DNA from: Rhynchopus euleeides
Taxonomy: Eukaryota; Euglenozoa; Diplonemea; Diplonemida; Diplonemidae
DNA length: 64,000 nt
Reading direction: 5' to 3'
NCBI GenBank assembly: GCA_963210315.1
Contig: OY723288.1
Location: 1,736,001 to 1,800,000 of the forward strand
Positions 1-10,619 of the stretch are shown piece by piece (the stretch's first letter is position 1; each line of letters begins with the position of its first letter). The notes under the pieces are model-generated. The model was not told where the DNA came from, made no database searches, and saw nothing but the letters and a program-made list of their open reading frames with translations. The position numbers and the translations under genes are program-made.

Positions 1-725
1 ATGGAACAAATGGGATTTTTCCGGAACTTGGAACATTTTTACGGTCCACCTATTTTACGGTTGGGATCGTGGACTTGGCGGTTTTTTTACGAGTTCCTTC
101 GCGACGAAGTCGCGCAGGAACCAAGGAAATCGTACGGCTGAAGCTGCAGGATTAACACCACAGGGCCTCAGCACAGAGTGTGCACTCACCATCGTCCGGG
201 AACTGTTCTCCCACAGTTACTGCAGGGTGTACTACACTAAAGGAGTACGATTTCCCTGAATTTTTCGGGCACTGATTCACGAATTTACATCTGGAGGGAG
301 CCCGGTGGTCTCAGCTTCTGTCTGCGCGCCCTGCCGTACTGTGGCTGCTTTTGTGGGCTCGTGCAGCAGGTTCTACTTTTACTTCTACCGGAATGCTCCT
401 TGCATGGTACTACACTTCTCGAGGTGTGGTGGTGGGTGAGTCTCGAGGTGAGATCGTGCCTTTTCCACACGCAGGGAGGACTTGCTTCTCTTGCTGGTGT
501 TGGTTGCGGTGGTGGAGGGAGGGTCCAAAGCTGGGAGGTCGGGAGGCCTACGTGTGGGTGTCTGCGGCGTGGAGGCCGCAGTCCGCGCCCCGCAACCCAC
601 CAGCCCGCGGGCGAAAAACGCATTGTCTTTTCCATATTCAGTCCCAATAAATGGTGGACCGTAAAAAAGATGGAACGTTTGGCCTTTTTTTGGGAACTTG
701 GAACATTTTTACGGTCCACCCTTTT
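1..725. repeat. Repeat-flanked non-coding segment at window start
   Basis: No convincing gene. The string GGAACTTGGAACATTTTTAC occurs near 21-45 and again near 690-715 in the same orientation, each followed by GGTCCACC. A reverse-complement copy of the GGTCCACC part lies at about 653-668, so the right end can fold into a hairpin. ORFs between the copies are overlapping and low in coding character. This looks like the edge of a mobile or repeated unit. Confidence 0.45.
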
Positions 726-860
726 TCCGTTTACGGTATTTTACTTGTCGTGCAAGTATTTTACATGTATAATACTTGCATGACAAGTATTATACATGTA
801 AAATACATGTAAATGCATGAAATATACATGTAAAATACATGTATATTACGGCTTACGGTC
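725..860. repeat. ACATGTA-rich palindromic block, left copy
   Basis: AT-rich sequence built from repeats of ACATGTA/TACATGTA, with a self-complementary stretch around AGTATTTTACATGTATAATACTT. A similar block lies at about 9860-10045. Immediately inside each block is the same sequence in opposite orientation (GGCTTACGGTCTACGTAGAG at about 850-869, reverse complement at about 9835-9855). The two blocks therefore frame about 9 kb as a large inverted pair. Confidence 0.6.
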
Positions 861-890
861 TACGTAGAGTTTTGGGTATTTATTAGAGTC
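845..890 (+). repeat. Inverted repeat framing about 9 kb, left arm
   Basis: Contains GGCTTACGGTCTACGTAGAG followed by TTTGGGTATTTATTAGAGTC. The reverse complement, with a roughly 11-bp extra segment, is at about 9803-9858. It is interpreted as a terminal or subterminal repeat of a large composite element. Confidence 0.55.
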
Positions 891-933
891 TCGGGATTCA
901 GCCAGATTTATTAGAGTTCTAATTAGGCGATTA

Positions 934-1589
934 CAGTGCCGCAGAAAAGTTTCGAACGAACAAAAGTTTTAAAATTCTCCGTTTGAAAGTTTTTTCGTCT
1001 CAAAACTTTTGTTTTGTTTTAAAAGTTATCTATCCTGCATCATGGGAGTTTCCTAGAGGTGTGTGGGATGATGTGCCACATGTGCAACACTCCAGCGCTG
1101 TGAACAGGCAGTCTTTGGGTCAGGCGGGTGTCAGCATCCTTCAACCTCACTCAGGTTACTCCTATCTGTCCCCTATCGCCAGGTTTGCTGCGAGTTGCCA
1201 AAAGCGGATGAGTTTGCGGATCGCAGGCAGAGAGGCCAGAAGAGGAATGTCCAACCTCAACAGGGTCGTTATCCCCAGTCGAGTGGTTTCCGCAACCGAG
1301 CGGTCCATCCCTCCAAACCACACGACATGGGGGCCTTTTCGGGTCCACTGGATGCTGCTGACATCGCAAATAGAATGACCTCGACCTGTCCAGTCCTGTC
1401 AAGAAGTATTTTTAGTATCTCTCTTGTCAAGAAATCTTTGTCCGAAAACACTTCGGAGAAAGATCCTTGACTTTGAAACAAAGTATTGAACAAAAGAATG
1501 TTTTAAAATTTTTCGCGAAGCGCGATTTTCGTCTTAAAACTTAAAATTATCTTAAAATTTATCGTGTTCGAAACTTTTCTGTGGCACTG
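934..1589. mobile_element. Tc1/mariner-like non-autonomous element with TA duplication
   Basis: Left end CAGTGCCGCAGAAAAGTTTC and right end (reverse complement) CAGTGCCACAGAAAAGTTTC match over about 24 bp with one mismatch. The element is flanked on both sides by TA (932-933 and 1590-1591). The subterminal regions also mirror each other (runs of TTTTAAAA near 965-1025 and 1500-1560). Length is 656 bp. No transposase is seen inside. A CAGTG start with a TA duplication is typical of Tc1/mariner superfamily MITEs. Confidence 0.8.
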
Positions 1590-1591
1590 TA

Positions 1592-2340
1592 TTAGAGTCA
1601 AAATGGGGGTATGGAAATTTAGTCATTCTTAGTCACTTTTAGGCGATTTACGCGCGGTTTTTCGGCTGGGGAAAAGAGAGTAAGATTTTCGAAAAAAATC
1701 GATTTTTTCGCAAAAAATCGCATTGTGTCGTCAGCTGATTGAGGGTGTGATATGAGGGTTCTATCCAACAAGGATATCAAGGCGGCACTTTCAAAGTCCT
1801 GCCAAGGACAGCGCCACGTGGGTGTGTGCTTCTGATATATGTTATGTCATCATGTGAACCCTCCCCAGCGTGTGCCAACATCCCTGACACGCTCACGAAA
1901 AGCATGACACGGAGAAAACAGGTGCCGAAACAACCTGCCGAGCACACGGGTAGTGCCACGTTGATCCACGCAGCGATCTCCCATGACAGGAAGCCTTGTC
2001 GCCACGGCAGAGTCGCCGCAGACTGTGGGAGAGGTGTCGCCAGTCACCTTGAGGTTGCAGTGTGTCATCAGGCTAAGACCCGTGCCCTCTTCACCTCCCC
2101 TGTTAGGTTGCTCCCATATCGTTGCCTGCTTTGGGGCCTGAAGGACATAGGGGTCCAGCAGGCACTTGAGCATCGCAAGGCATGAGTGGCTGTTTCAAAC
2201 TCCTGGTGCAAGCACCCGTCATGGTCTGGGGAAGCCCTCCCAGGTAGTTTAACGTCTTGCCCAGGACAATTGCATTGTGTCGTAGTCGCGCGTAGTCACC
2301 CGTAGTCGCCAGGTCGAGGTTCCCAGATTCCATACCCCCC
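1592..2340. other. Non-coding segment inside nested elements
   Basis: No gene seen. The segment GGGGGTATGGAAA near 1605-1617 recurs in reverse complement near 6835-6847, next to TTATTAGAGTC on both sides, suggesting the two ends of another nested element of about 5.3 kb. ORFs here are short and overlap on both strands. Confidence 0.4.
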
Positions 2341-2344
2341 CGGG

Positions 2345-5105
2345 GTACTGAATTACCGATTTTTCGACATGTCGAAAAAAAAAATTTGGCCGAAAAAAAA
2401 TTTTTTTTTTCGGCCGACTAAACCGAAAATCGGGCCCTCTGGGGTGCCACACCGATATTTTTCGGATTTTTTTCGGATTTTTTTTCGATTTTTTTTGGTT
2501 GGGGTGGCCACCAGTCCAGGCTGCTGCCCCAGGGTGGCCGGATTTTCGACATGTCGAAAAAAAAATTTTTTTGGCCGAAAAAAAAATTTTTTTTTCGGCC
2601 GCTTTGTTTGTGCGCACCTGTACGTGTATGGGTGTCCATACGTGCGCTGCCAACAGTCTTTTTTACCGTGACCTGAGCAGGTTATAGCAAAAAAAAAATT
2701 TGGCCGAAAAAAATAATTTTTTTTTCGGCCGACTAAACCGAAAATCGGGCCCTCTGGGGTGCCACACCGATATTTTTCGGATTTTTTTCGGATTTTTTTT
2801 CGATTTTTTTTGGTTGGGGTGGCCACCAGTCCAGGCTGCTGCCCCAGGGTGGCCGGATTTTCGACATGTCGAAAAAAAAAATTTTGGCCGAAAAAAAATT
2901 TTTTTTTTCGGCCGACTAAACCGAAAATCGGGCCCTCTGGGGTTAATCGGGCCCTCTGGGGCCTTAAAAAAAAAAAAAAAACTCTGGGGTGCCACCAGGG
3001 CTGTTCCTAACTGGGGGGCTTGTTCCCCACTTTCAGGATTCTGAACTTTTTTTCTAAGAATTTTTGTAAGGGGAAAAAAAGTTTTTTTCTAAGAATTTTG
3101 TTAGGGGAATTTTTTTCTAAGGTTGTTTCGCAGAGGAAAAAACTTTTTCTAAGTTTTCCCCAGTCGACAGGGCGCGCACAAGGATGGAAGGGAAGTCTGT
3201 CCCACGTACCGTTCGCCTTGCTGGCCAACTGGAGAGCCAGACGTTCACTACCGTGGCCTCCGGCGGCTGGGGGGCTCACGCCCCCCAGACCCCCCTGTGG
3301 TGTACGTCTCGTACTCAAGTCCTTCGAATCCCATCAAGTCGGGGTCCAACCACTCCAGTCGCCTCTGAGGACGCAGCCAACTCGCACAGAATCTGTACGC
3401 CCACACGAACAGATGTTCGCTACCGTGGCCTCCGGCGGCTGGGGGGCACCGCCCCCCAGACCCCCGATGTAGCGTGTGCCCGTCCATCTATCTCACTTCC
3501 CCGGGTACAGTGCAGCGTAGGAGGTCAGCGCCGCATCCATGAAGCGCTTCTTCGAAGCCTGACTGACATCGGACAGGAGGTCGGGCTTCCCCACCTGGGA
3601 GGTACACTTGCCGCGTTCGCGACATGCGTGACACGCGACACGCTACCTGAAACGTGAGTGTGCCTTGCTAACACGGGCATTTCAACGGTCTGCCGGCGAC
3701 CGTTCCCCAAACCAGTAAACCAGCAGTTTTGGAAAATCGGAGAGATCACCCTACTGCGCTGAATATGGTGCGCACCACTGCAAAAATCCCCGGGAGCTTT
3801 TGGGCTTTCAGACCTGAAGGGGCCAGCAGGTGGGTGGCGTCGGGGAGTGGCAGCTTTGTAACTGTCCTCCAGCTGCTGGCATGTCCAGCCCTGCGCGAGT
3901 GCCAAGGTGTATTGAGTCCCTGCGGAGCACAACCCCCGATGAGAACGAGCGCCAGGTGATCCTCATTCATTTTCAGCTGTAACGCGCATGAGGGGCACTC
4001 TCTGCCGCAAGCATCTCTGGGCATCACTCGAGAGCTGTCACATGATGACGCGGAGAGAAATCAGAGAAAAGGTCCCGCCTGACGGGCACGCGCCTGGAAA
4101 CTGTGGGGGGGCGAGCAAAAAATCCCTTGTAAAAATTCTTAGAAAAAACCTGGTTCCCCGAACCAAAAAACCTGGAAAAAGGGCTCGTTCCCCGCCCAGG
4201 CCTGGCACGGTGCCACACCGATATTTTTCGGATTTTTTTCGGATTTTTTTTCGATTTTTTTTGGTTGGGGTGGCCACCAGTCCAGGCTGCTGCCCCAGGG
4301 TGGCCGGATTTTCGACATGTCGAAAAAAAAAATTTTTGGCCGAAAAAAAATTTTTTTTCGGCCGCTTTGTTTGTGCGCACCTGTACGTGTATGGGTGTCC
4401 ATACGTGCGCTGCCAACAGTCTTTTTTACCGTGACCTGAGCAGGTTATAGGAGGGTGTATGATTTTCCGGATTTTCCTGTTTTTTCCCGATTTTCCGAAA
4501 AATTTGCCACTGGTTGACACAAGGGCGAATTTCGAGAAAAATCCGAAAATCAGGAAAAATCAGGTTTTTTTCGGATTTCCGGGATGGTCACCATACACCC
4601 TCCGGAAAAAAATCCGAAATTTTTGGGTCGAAAAAAATTTTTTTTTTCTGACCCGAAAATCTGTGTCTGCGGACTGCCACACTGTGAAAAATCGGAAAAT
4701 TTCCGAAAAAAGTCGAAAATTTTGGCCTTTCCTGGCCTATGTGGTCCCAAAGGGCCCGGGTTGCCCGGATTTTCACCCAAAAACACCCCAAAAATTTTTC
4801 CGCCATATCACCCCCCAGACACTAGGAGGGTGTATGATTTTCCGGATTTTCCTGTTTTTTCCCGATTTTCCGAAAAATTTGCCACTGGTTGACACAAGGG
4901 CGAATTTCGAGAAAAATCCACAATTTTTTTTTTCGGCCGACTAAACCGAAAATCGGGCCCTCTGGGGTGCCACACCGATATTTTTCGGATTTTTTTTCGA
5001 TTTTTTTGGTTGGGGTGGCCACCAGTCCAGGCTGCTGCCCCAGGGTGGCCGGATTTTCGACATGTCGAAAAAAAAATTTTTTTGGCCGAAAAAAAAATTT
5101 TCCGG
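2345..5105. repeat. Dispersed direct-repeat cluster (four units)
   Basis: A unit containing GGGTGCCACACCGATATTTTT, a long T-rich stretch, TGGGGTGGCCACCAGTCCAG and TTTTCGACATGTCGAAAAAA occurs at about 2405-2690, 2735-2950, 4205-4450 and 4935-5100. A second sub-unit containing GAGGGTGTATGATTTTCCGG occurs at about 4450-4560 and 4826-4920. Apparent ORFs across the units are periodic artefacts of the repeats and occur on both strands. TTTTTTCGACATGTCGAAAAAA is itself a perfect palindrome. Confidence 0.7.
3235..3490 (+). repeat. Diverged internal fragment of the 9-bp-TSD element family
   Basis: Two copies of CCGTGGCCTCCGGCGGCTGG (about 3252 and 3424), with GTCTCGTACTCAAGTC and CAGAATCTGTACGCCCACA between them, match the interior of the elements at 45727-46557 and 53126-53940. 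The terminal repeats are absent, so this is an old, truncated copy. Confidence 0.7.
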
Positions 5106-6830
5106 GGGGCTTCGCCCCCCGCCCCCCCCCCCCCCCCCCCCCCCACCTCCCACCTCCCTCCCGGCCGGGGGCCGGTACGGTCGGTCGTCGAAAGGGCGTG
5201 CGGTAGCCGACGCCCTTTTGTGCTCGCCTCCTCCCTCCCACACCTCTTTGTCCTCTTTCATGACGCGTCACCCTGCCTCCACGCTCTGACTTCTGTGACC
5301 CGCATGCCGCGTTGAGAGCAAGTCTTCCGTGTGCTGTCACCGAGACCAGGCCACTATCTGCTCTCAGGTTGGTAGCAATGGCCTTTTACCTGATGTCAAG
5401 CCCACGTGACAAAGACTCGTGCAGCTGAGGTCCTGGCTGGTCTGTCCTGTTGTCTGGGATCCTGTTCCCCCCCGCACCCCCCCTTCCCACACATGTCTGG
5501 TGCGTCGGTCGCGGGTTTGTGGCGCATCGGTCCTTTGGCCTGCCGGGCCTCCCCCCCGCACCCCCCCTCCACACGCGAACCGGTCCCCCTTTTTCAATTG
5601 CGACCCGGTTCCCGTGTTGTGTCGCGGCCCTCCCCGCCTCGCCTCCGACAGACTCTCCCCACAGTTGACGACGTGGGCAAACGGCGCCGACATCCTCTCA
5701 TCACTTACCGTATTCTCATCAGGACGGTCGGTTTCCCTGACGCCACGACCACCAATGTGCTCCGATGCTTTTTGAAGGAGGTAGTTCATCCCCGACTCAG
5801 GCGTTTGCGGGAATGAGCTCGCCCACTTCTCCTGGAGGAGTACGCACCACCCGGTCGTGGCGCACCCGCACCCGCTGCACACCGCACATGACGAGTTGCG
5901 GTAGCAGCCGTACCCCACACAGGTTCGAGTGGTTTGCCATGGTCCTGCTCACGACGACCTGCAGGTCACCCGTTCCTGTCGTGCACGGGCAGGCAGTGCC
6001 AGGAGGTGGTGGCCTCGTCAATCTGGCAGGGTTTGAGTTTACCGGGGCGAGGCACTCCACTCTGGGTCTGCTGTTTGTGATGTAACAAGCAGGTCTGGCG
6101 GGGTGTTCAGGGTTCGGAGTGGCCCTCCTCGTTGGCATCCGTGCAGCAGCGCTATCGCGTCCCGGAATGCCCCGTGTCACACCGGTGGGAACAGGGGCCA
6201 GCACCGCCATCTCGAGGAGGACCCGGGCCGTTCTTTGGATTCTTCACAGTCGCAGCCTCCGGCTTGTCGTTGTCCGTCAGCGTAGCGCCCACCCAGCCTG
6301 CAGAGATCTTGCACCGTCTTCAACAGCAACTTTTGACCCGACAATTTTTGGTAAAACACACCCCGTGTGGTAGAGAAAATACGGCAAGAGTCTCGGTGGG
6401 TCGGAAGAGCAGATGGTTCCCGCAACAGCTCCCGGGGAGCGGCGGGTATTTCGCATAGGATGCCGGATGTGTGAACACGTTTGTGCGGTTTGCCCTGTGT
6501 TGTGTGAACACCGGCCATCTAACAAAACGCGTGGCGTCCCTTGGCCCAAGGGCCCTCAGGGTCCTAGGTGGAAGCGATCAATGCAAAAATCATCTGAAAG
6601 GAAGACTCGAGAGACTGCTGCTGTATTTTGGGGCATTTTTTCACCAAAAAAAAATCACTCTGCGCGCCAAGTCGAAGACTTGTTTGGGGACTTTTGGTGT
6701 CCCCAATTTTTCAATTTTCGAAAAATAAGCTCACTTTGCTAAACTGGACCCAACTCCCCACACTCTTTTTTAAGCGAAAAACAGCAAATTTCGGCCGATT
6801 TTTTCTCATTTTTTCTCATTTTTTTTCACC
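5106..6830. other. No clear gene
   Basis: Contains a poly-C run (5120-5145) and several overlapping ORFs of 60-180 codons on both strands. None has a recognisable domain, a consistent start context or splice partners. Part of the composite repeat region. Confidence 0.4.
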
Positions 6831-6867
6831 GACTTTTCCATACCCCCAATGAATTTATTAGAGTCTG

Positions 6868-6924
6868 ATTAGGCGATTATTAGGGTATTATTAGACTCTA
6901 ATAATACCCTAATAATCGCCTAAT
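6868..6924. repeat. Perfect palindrome, 28-bp arms
   Basis: The left arm starts ATTAGGCGATTATTAGGGTA and the right arm is its exact reverse complement, with a single central C at 6896. It is made of the ATTAGGCGATTA and TTAGAGTC motifs that border several nested elements here, so it may be two element ends joined head to head. Confidence 0.85.
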
Positions 6925-8235
6925 TAGAGTGATGTGCCTGTGTTGTGGGGAGAGGAAGTGGTCACGAAAAGGGGCAGGAAGGGTCTTGGGTTCTGGGAGA
7001 GTGTGCCTGCGTGCGTCCTGTCGATCTGTGTATGCTTGGGAGCGCAGCAGCCTCAACAGTTGCTTCTGTGGGGAACGTATCTGTGAGAAACCTTTGGCTG
7101 GGCACCCTCCCAAGTGCAAGAGCGTTCCCGTTCGCGCTCCAAGAGCGGAGGCACCTTCCTTTCGAGTATGTGTGGGACCACACCGAGCACGATGTGCCAC
7201 CTCATTGTCAACACAGTTTTGGCCTTCTGAGAGTCTTGACTTGGAGGCGTCATTGCTCATATCAACGTCGATCATTGCCACATTCGCGTTTGCTGTCGAT
7301 CCGCAGGGTTGACATCGGGAAAGAACAGCCTGGCACCTCCCACCAAGGTCCCGGGCACGACCTTAAACTGCCCAGGCTTCTCATACCATGACGGGCACTT
7401 GTGCCAGGGAATGAAACAGCAGGGGGTGGCTCCCCTGGACCATCAAGGGTGCTTGCATCAGGAGTCCTGAACAGATGGCGAGGCGTCTCCGTGCTCCCTT
7501 GTGGGCACGGCAAGCCACTCTGGTAGCACTAGGGCAGAAACGGCGCCAAAGGTAAAACCAAGTCTGGAGACTCATACGAACCTAGATCATGATCACTACG
7601 AGCAGCCTTCGGGTCGCGTCTAGAAGTAGTTGATACTCTCCCACCCGACACGCATGTGCAGGGCCCCCGAAGTAAACAAAAAAAAACAGCTGCAGGCCGG
7701 TGGGAGGTAGCTCTTCTGCCACAGCCACTTCTCCTGCGTGGCCTGGAGTAGGTGGCCTTCTTCCCCTTCGGCTTTGCCGCCGGCTTCGGTGCATGGTTAG
7801 GTTTGTAACCTCATGCAATGAAGGGACTCGAACACAAAGGAGCAGCAGTCCCCGCAGCAGGCAGTGTTTACGTACGGTGCCTGCTGCGAGAAGAGCCACA
7901 TCTCACCTCCGCACAGGTCGTGTGCGTGTCTGTCACCACAACCTCTCCACAATGTTTCATTCGAACGTGCGCTGCAATGTGACTATGGAGCGTCTGATTT
8001 TCACAGATACCTTCTGTGCAGGCTTTGGGTTCCTCACTTGCCGGACCTTGGCAGGGTGCTGCTGCTGACGGAGCTCTCAGACACTGCCCGCTTCGGCATA
8101 TCGCCCCTCTCCCCCGGCTCACGCCTGTAACGCGTGGTCTGGGCGTTCTCTTGGGTGTAATCTCACCTCGAAATGCTCTCAACAACACCCTAATTAGACT
8201 CTAATTAGAGCATACTTAGAGTATTAGAGTGTAGT
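6925..8235. other. No clear gene; contains copy of a dispersed repeat
   Basis: ORFs are short and unrecognised. The interval about 7803-7960 (CCTCATGCAATGAAGG, then AGAGCCACATCTCACCTC and CACCACAACCTCTCC) is repeated in the same orientation at about 17520-17670. TTAGAGTC-type motifs cluster at 8188-8240. Confidence 0.5.
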
Positions 8236-8577
8236 TAGAGTTTCTGAGGAGGATTCTTCATATTCCTGGATTTCCCGAATTTCCTGGATTTCCCCCGGCC
8301 CCTTAGGCGATTTCAGGGCGGACAGGGCGGACATGCCCGGACCCGGAAATCCGGGTGTCCGGATGTCCGGGTCCAATTTTGACCCCCCCCCCCCCCCGGA
8401 CATTTCCCGAATTTCCCGCCCGGACATGTCCGCCCGGACATCCGGACATCCAGAAATGTCCGCCCCGGACAGGGCGGACATGTCCGGGCGGACATGTCCG
8501 GACCCGGAAATTCGGGAAATCCAATTTTGACCCCGCCCCGGACATGTCCGGCCAGGACCTCAATAGTTTGATTTTTG

Positions 8578-8686
8578 GGGGGCCCTCGCTACCAAGTGTG
8601 ACTGAGTGAGAAAAAGTGAGAAGTCAGCCATGTTTGGCTGACAACTGACGACTCGTGACTCACAGTGACTCGTAGCGAGGGCCCCC
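8578..8686. mobile_element. 109-bp fold-back MITE, copy 1
   Basis: Ends GGGGGCCCTCGCTACCA and its reverse complement. The interior is also largely self-complementary (GTGACTGAGTGAGAAAAAGTG). Flanks are TTG on both sides. The same 109-bp length and ends recur at 31262-31370 and 37331-37439. Confidence 0.8.
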
Positions 8687-8744
8687 TTGGTCCAGAAAAT
8701 AGTTTGAAAATTTTTGAAATCTGGGTGCCCAAATTTTTTGCTCC

Positions 8745-9240
8745 TAAGACCGGCGATTTGTAGGGGGACCCTTTCGAATTTTTTTTTGGAGAAGGGTAAA
8801 TTGAACGTTTTTGGCCAAATGAAGCCACTGCGACCATTCCCGGGCCTCGGAAATCAGATTTTGGCCCCTCAAATGCGGTGCCGGTCCGGACAAAAAACCG
8901 AAAAAATCGTGAAAAATGGCCCATTTTCCCCAGCCAAAAATGGGCCAAAAATGCCCCCCGGACACCCCCAGAGACATGTCCTAATCCGGGGTGCCAGTAG
9001 GGGGGACCTTTCGAATTTTTTTTCGAGGAGAGGTCAATTGAACGTTTTTGGACATCTGAGGCCACTGCGACCATTCCCAGGCCTCGGAAATGAGATTTTT
9101 GGCCCTCAAATGGGGTACCGGTCCCCACGAAATTCCGAAAAATTCATGAAAATCGAAAGGTCCCACGCACCAAATTCTGCCCAAAAATCGTCAAAAATGG
9201 ACATGTCATATGCAGCAATGGGGCACCAATCACTCCCCAA
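8745..9240 (+). repeat. Tandem repeat units shared with 13375-13600
   Basis: Two diverged units, each containing GGGGGACCCTTTCGAATTTTT or a close variant, GAACGTTTTTGG, GCCACTGCGACCATTCCC and GGCCTCGGAAAT. A third unit lies inside the element at 13112-15611. No coding potential is evident, and ORFs across the units are incidental. Confidence 0.65.
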
Positions 9241-9859
9241 ATTTTGCTCAATGATTCCACGGCTAGCCAGATTTTTTGATCAATTAGTTTGTTTGAGCAT
9301 GTTCCTGGCCCTTGTTTGGAAAGTAGATGGCCCCTGGCTGGAGAGGACGGTTGTGCTCGACCGGACGGAGAGAGAACCTTCTCCATATCCACCTCCACTC
9401 CACAATGCCAGAAGTGGCAGGAAGGCCGGGTGTTACAGGCCTCAACCAGGGTTCCAAGGCTCTCCACTTCCTGGCTGCGTCAGGGATCACCGGGTACAGC
9501 GAGCAGGATTCCCTGTCCTGACACCCCAGCATGTACCACCGGAAGAACCCGAAACAGCAGCCCCCCCTCATGGGGGTTGCAAGAGGCACGGAAATCGTTC
9601 AAATCGGACCAAGTCCGAAAATTCGGCACTTTCTTGGGTACAAATTGCGGTCCGAAATTTTCCGATTTTTTGAAAAAAGGCGAATTCTGTAAGGGGGACC
9701 TTTTCGAATTTTTTTTTCGGGCACTTTTTCCACAAGGAAATGTCCGCCCTGTCCGCTACTGTCCACTACCGATTTCAAGGATCCTCCTGAAACTCTAATT
9801 ATACGCTAATAAATCTTGGGTTAGAGTCTAAGTAGACTCTACGTAGACCGTAAGCCATA

Positions 9860-10045
9860 GTATATCAAGTAAAAATACATGTATAATAGTTGACATGCAA
9901 CTATTATACATGTATTTTTGCTTGATATACATGTATTTTACATGTATATTTCAGGCATATACATGTATTATACATGTATAATAGTTGACATGCAAGTATT
10001 ATACATGTATAATACATGTAAAAATCGGTATTTTTACATGTAAAA
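9860..10045. repeat. ACATGTA-rich palindromic block, right copy
   Basis: Repeats of TACATGTA with self-complementary stretches such as ATAATAGTTGACATGCAACTATTAT. It mirrors the block at 725-860 and closes the large inverted structure. Confidence 0.6.
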
Positions 10046-10222
10046 TTTACAAGATCCCACCGTGCGTGTGCTACTTCCCCCCCCCCCCCCTATCCGCTGA
10101 ACCACCTCTCTGCACAACAGCAAGCGGTGCGCCAATCAACAGACAAAATCAAAGAAAAGGCTCTTGCTTTTTGTCGCACACAACACATTCTTCTTGCAAC
10201 AACATTTTCTTGCAGGTCCCTC

Positions 10223-10261
<39 letters not shown>

Positions 10262-10619
10262 TGGGTGTGCCCTTCAATGCTTGGGAGGTTCTCTGGGAGG
10301 GGTCTCCCGTCGAAACTATATACAACACGAACCTTCAGCCCCACGCGAAAAAGCTTTCTCTTTAACCCGCCCCTCCCAAAAGGGGCGGGGGTTATTCCGA
10401 GAATCCCTCAAGTTCTGCGGGGGAGATTCCCCTTCGCTCTGTGTCAACACCTTGCCAGCTTCTTTTTTTTGCCTTCCGATGACATGTGTAGGGGGGGAGG
10501 GGCATCTGTGCAGAGGCTTAGCTTGGGGGGGGAAACTCGGTCAGCTGACCGAGTTTCAGCCAAACCCGGAAAAAAACTCGGTCAGCCCAAAAAAAAAAGC
10601 ATAAATAATTAAAATTTCC
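10046..10619. other. No gene; poly-C, CT microsatellite and small palindrome
   Basis: A poly-C run (10077-10090) and a (CT)n tract (10224-10258). CTCGGTCAGCTGACCGAG at about 10537-10554 is a perfect 18-bp palindrome. The part CTGACCGAGTTTC-GCC is repeated directly at 12041-12058, so the palindrome may mark the left border of the helicase/hAT segment. Confidence 0.5.

Larger units (their letters stand above)
8236..9798. mobile_element. Inverted-repeat element with palindromic CCGGACATGTCC array
   Basis: The left end TTAGAGTTTCTGAGGAGGAT and the right end (reverse complement of about 9775-9798, CCTCCT-GAAACTCTAA) are inverted copies with small indels. Inside, 8325-8560 is an array of GGACATGTCC palindromes in a CCGG-rich context. 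Positions 8745-8960 and 8985-9240 are tandem copies of another repeat. A 109-bp fold-back element is inserted at 8578-8686. Exact termini and target duplication were not established. Confidence 0.5.

Noticed and set aside
2249-4944. Many Lys/Phe-rich ORFs on both strands
   Set aside because: They are produced by A/T runs within direct repeats, occur in all frames and repeat with the units.
7800-7880. Reverse-strand B-box-like GTTCGAGTCC suggesting a tRNA
   Set aside because: Flanking bases do not form a T-stem, and the other copy at 17.5 kb does not keep the motif.
8476-8499. p53-like response element
   Set aside because: The match is only to a degenerate palindrome pattern inside a transposon array, with no evidence of a p53 family protein.
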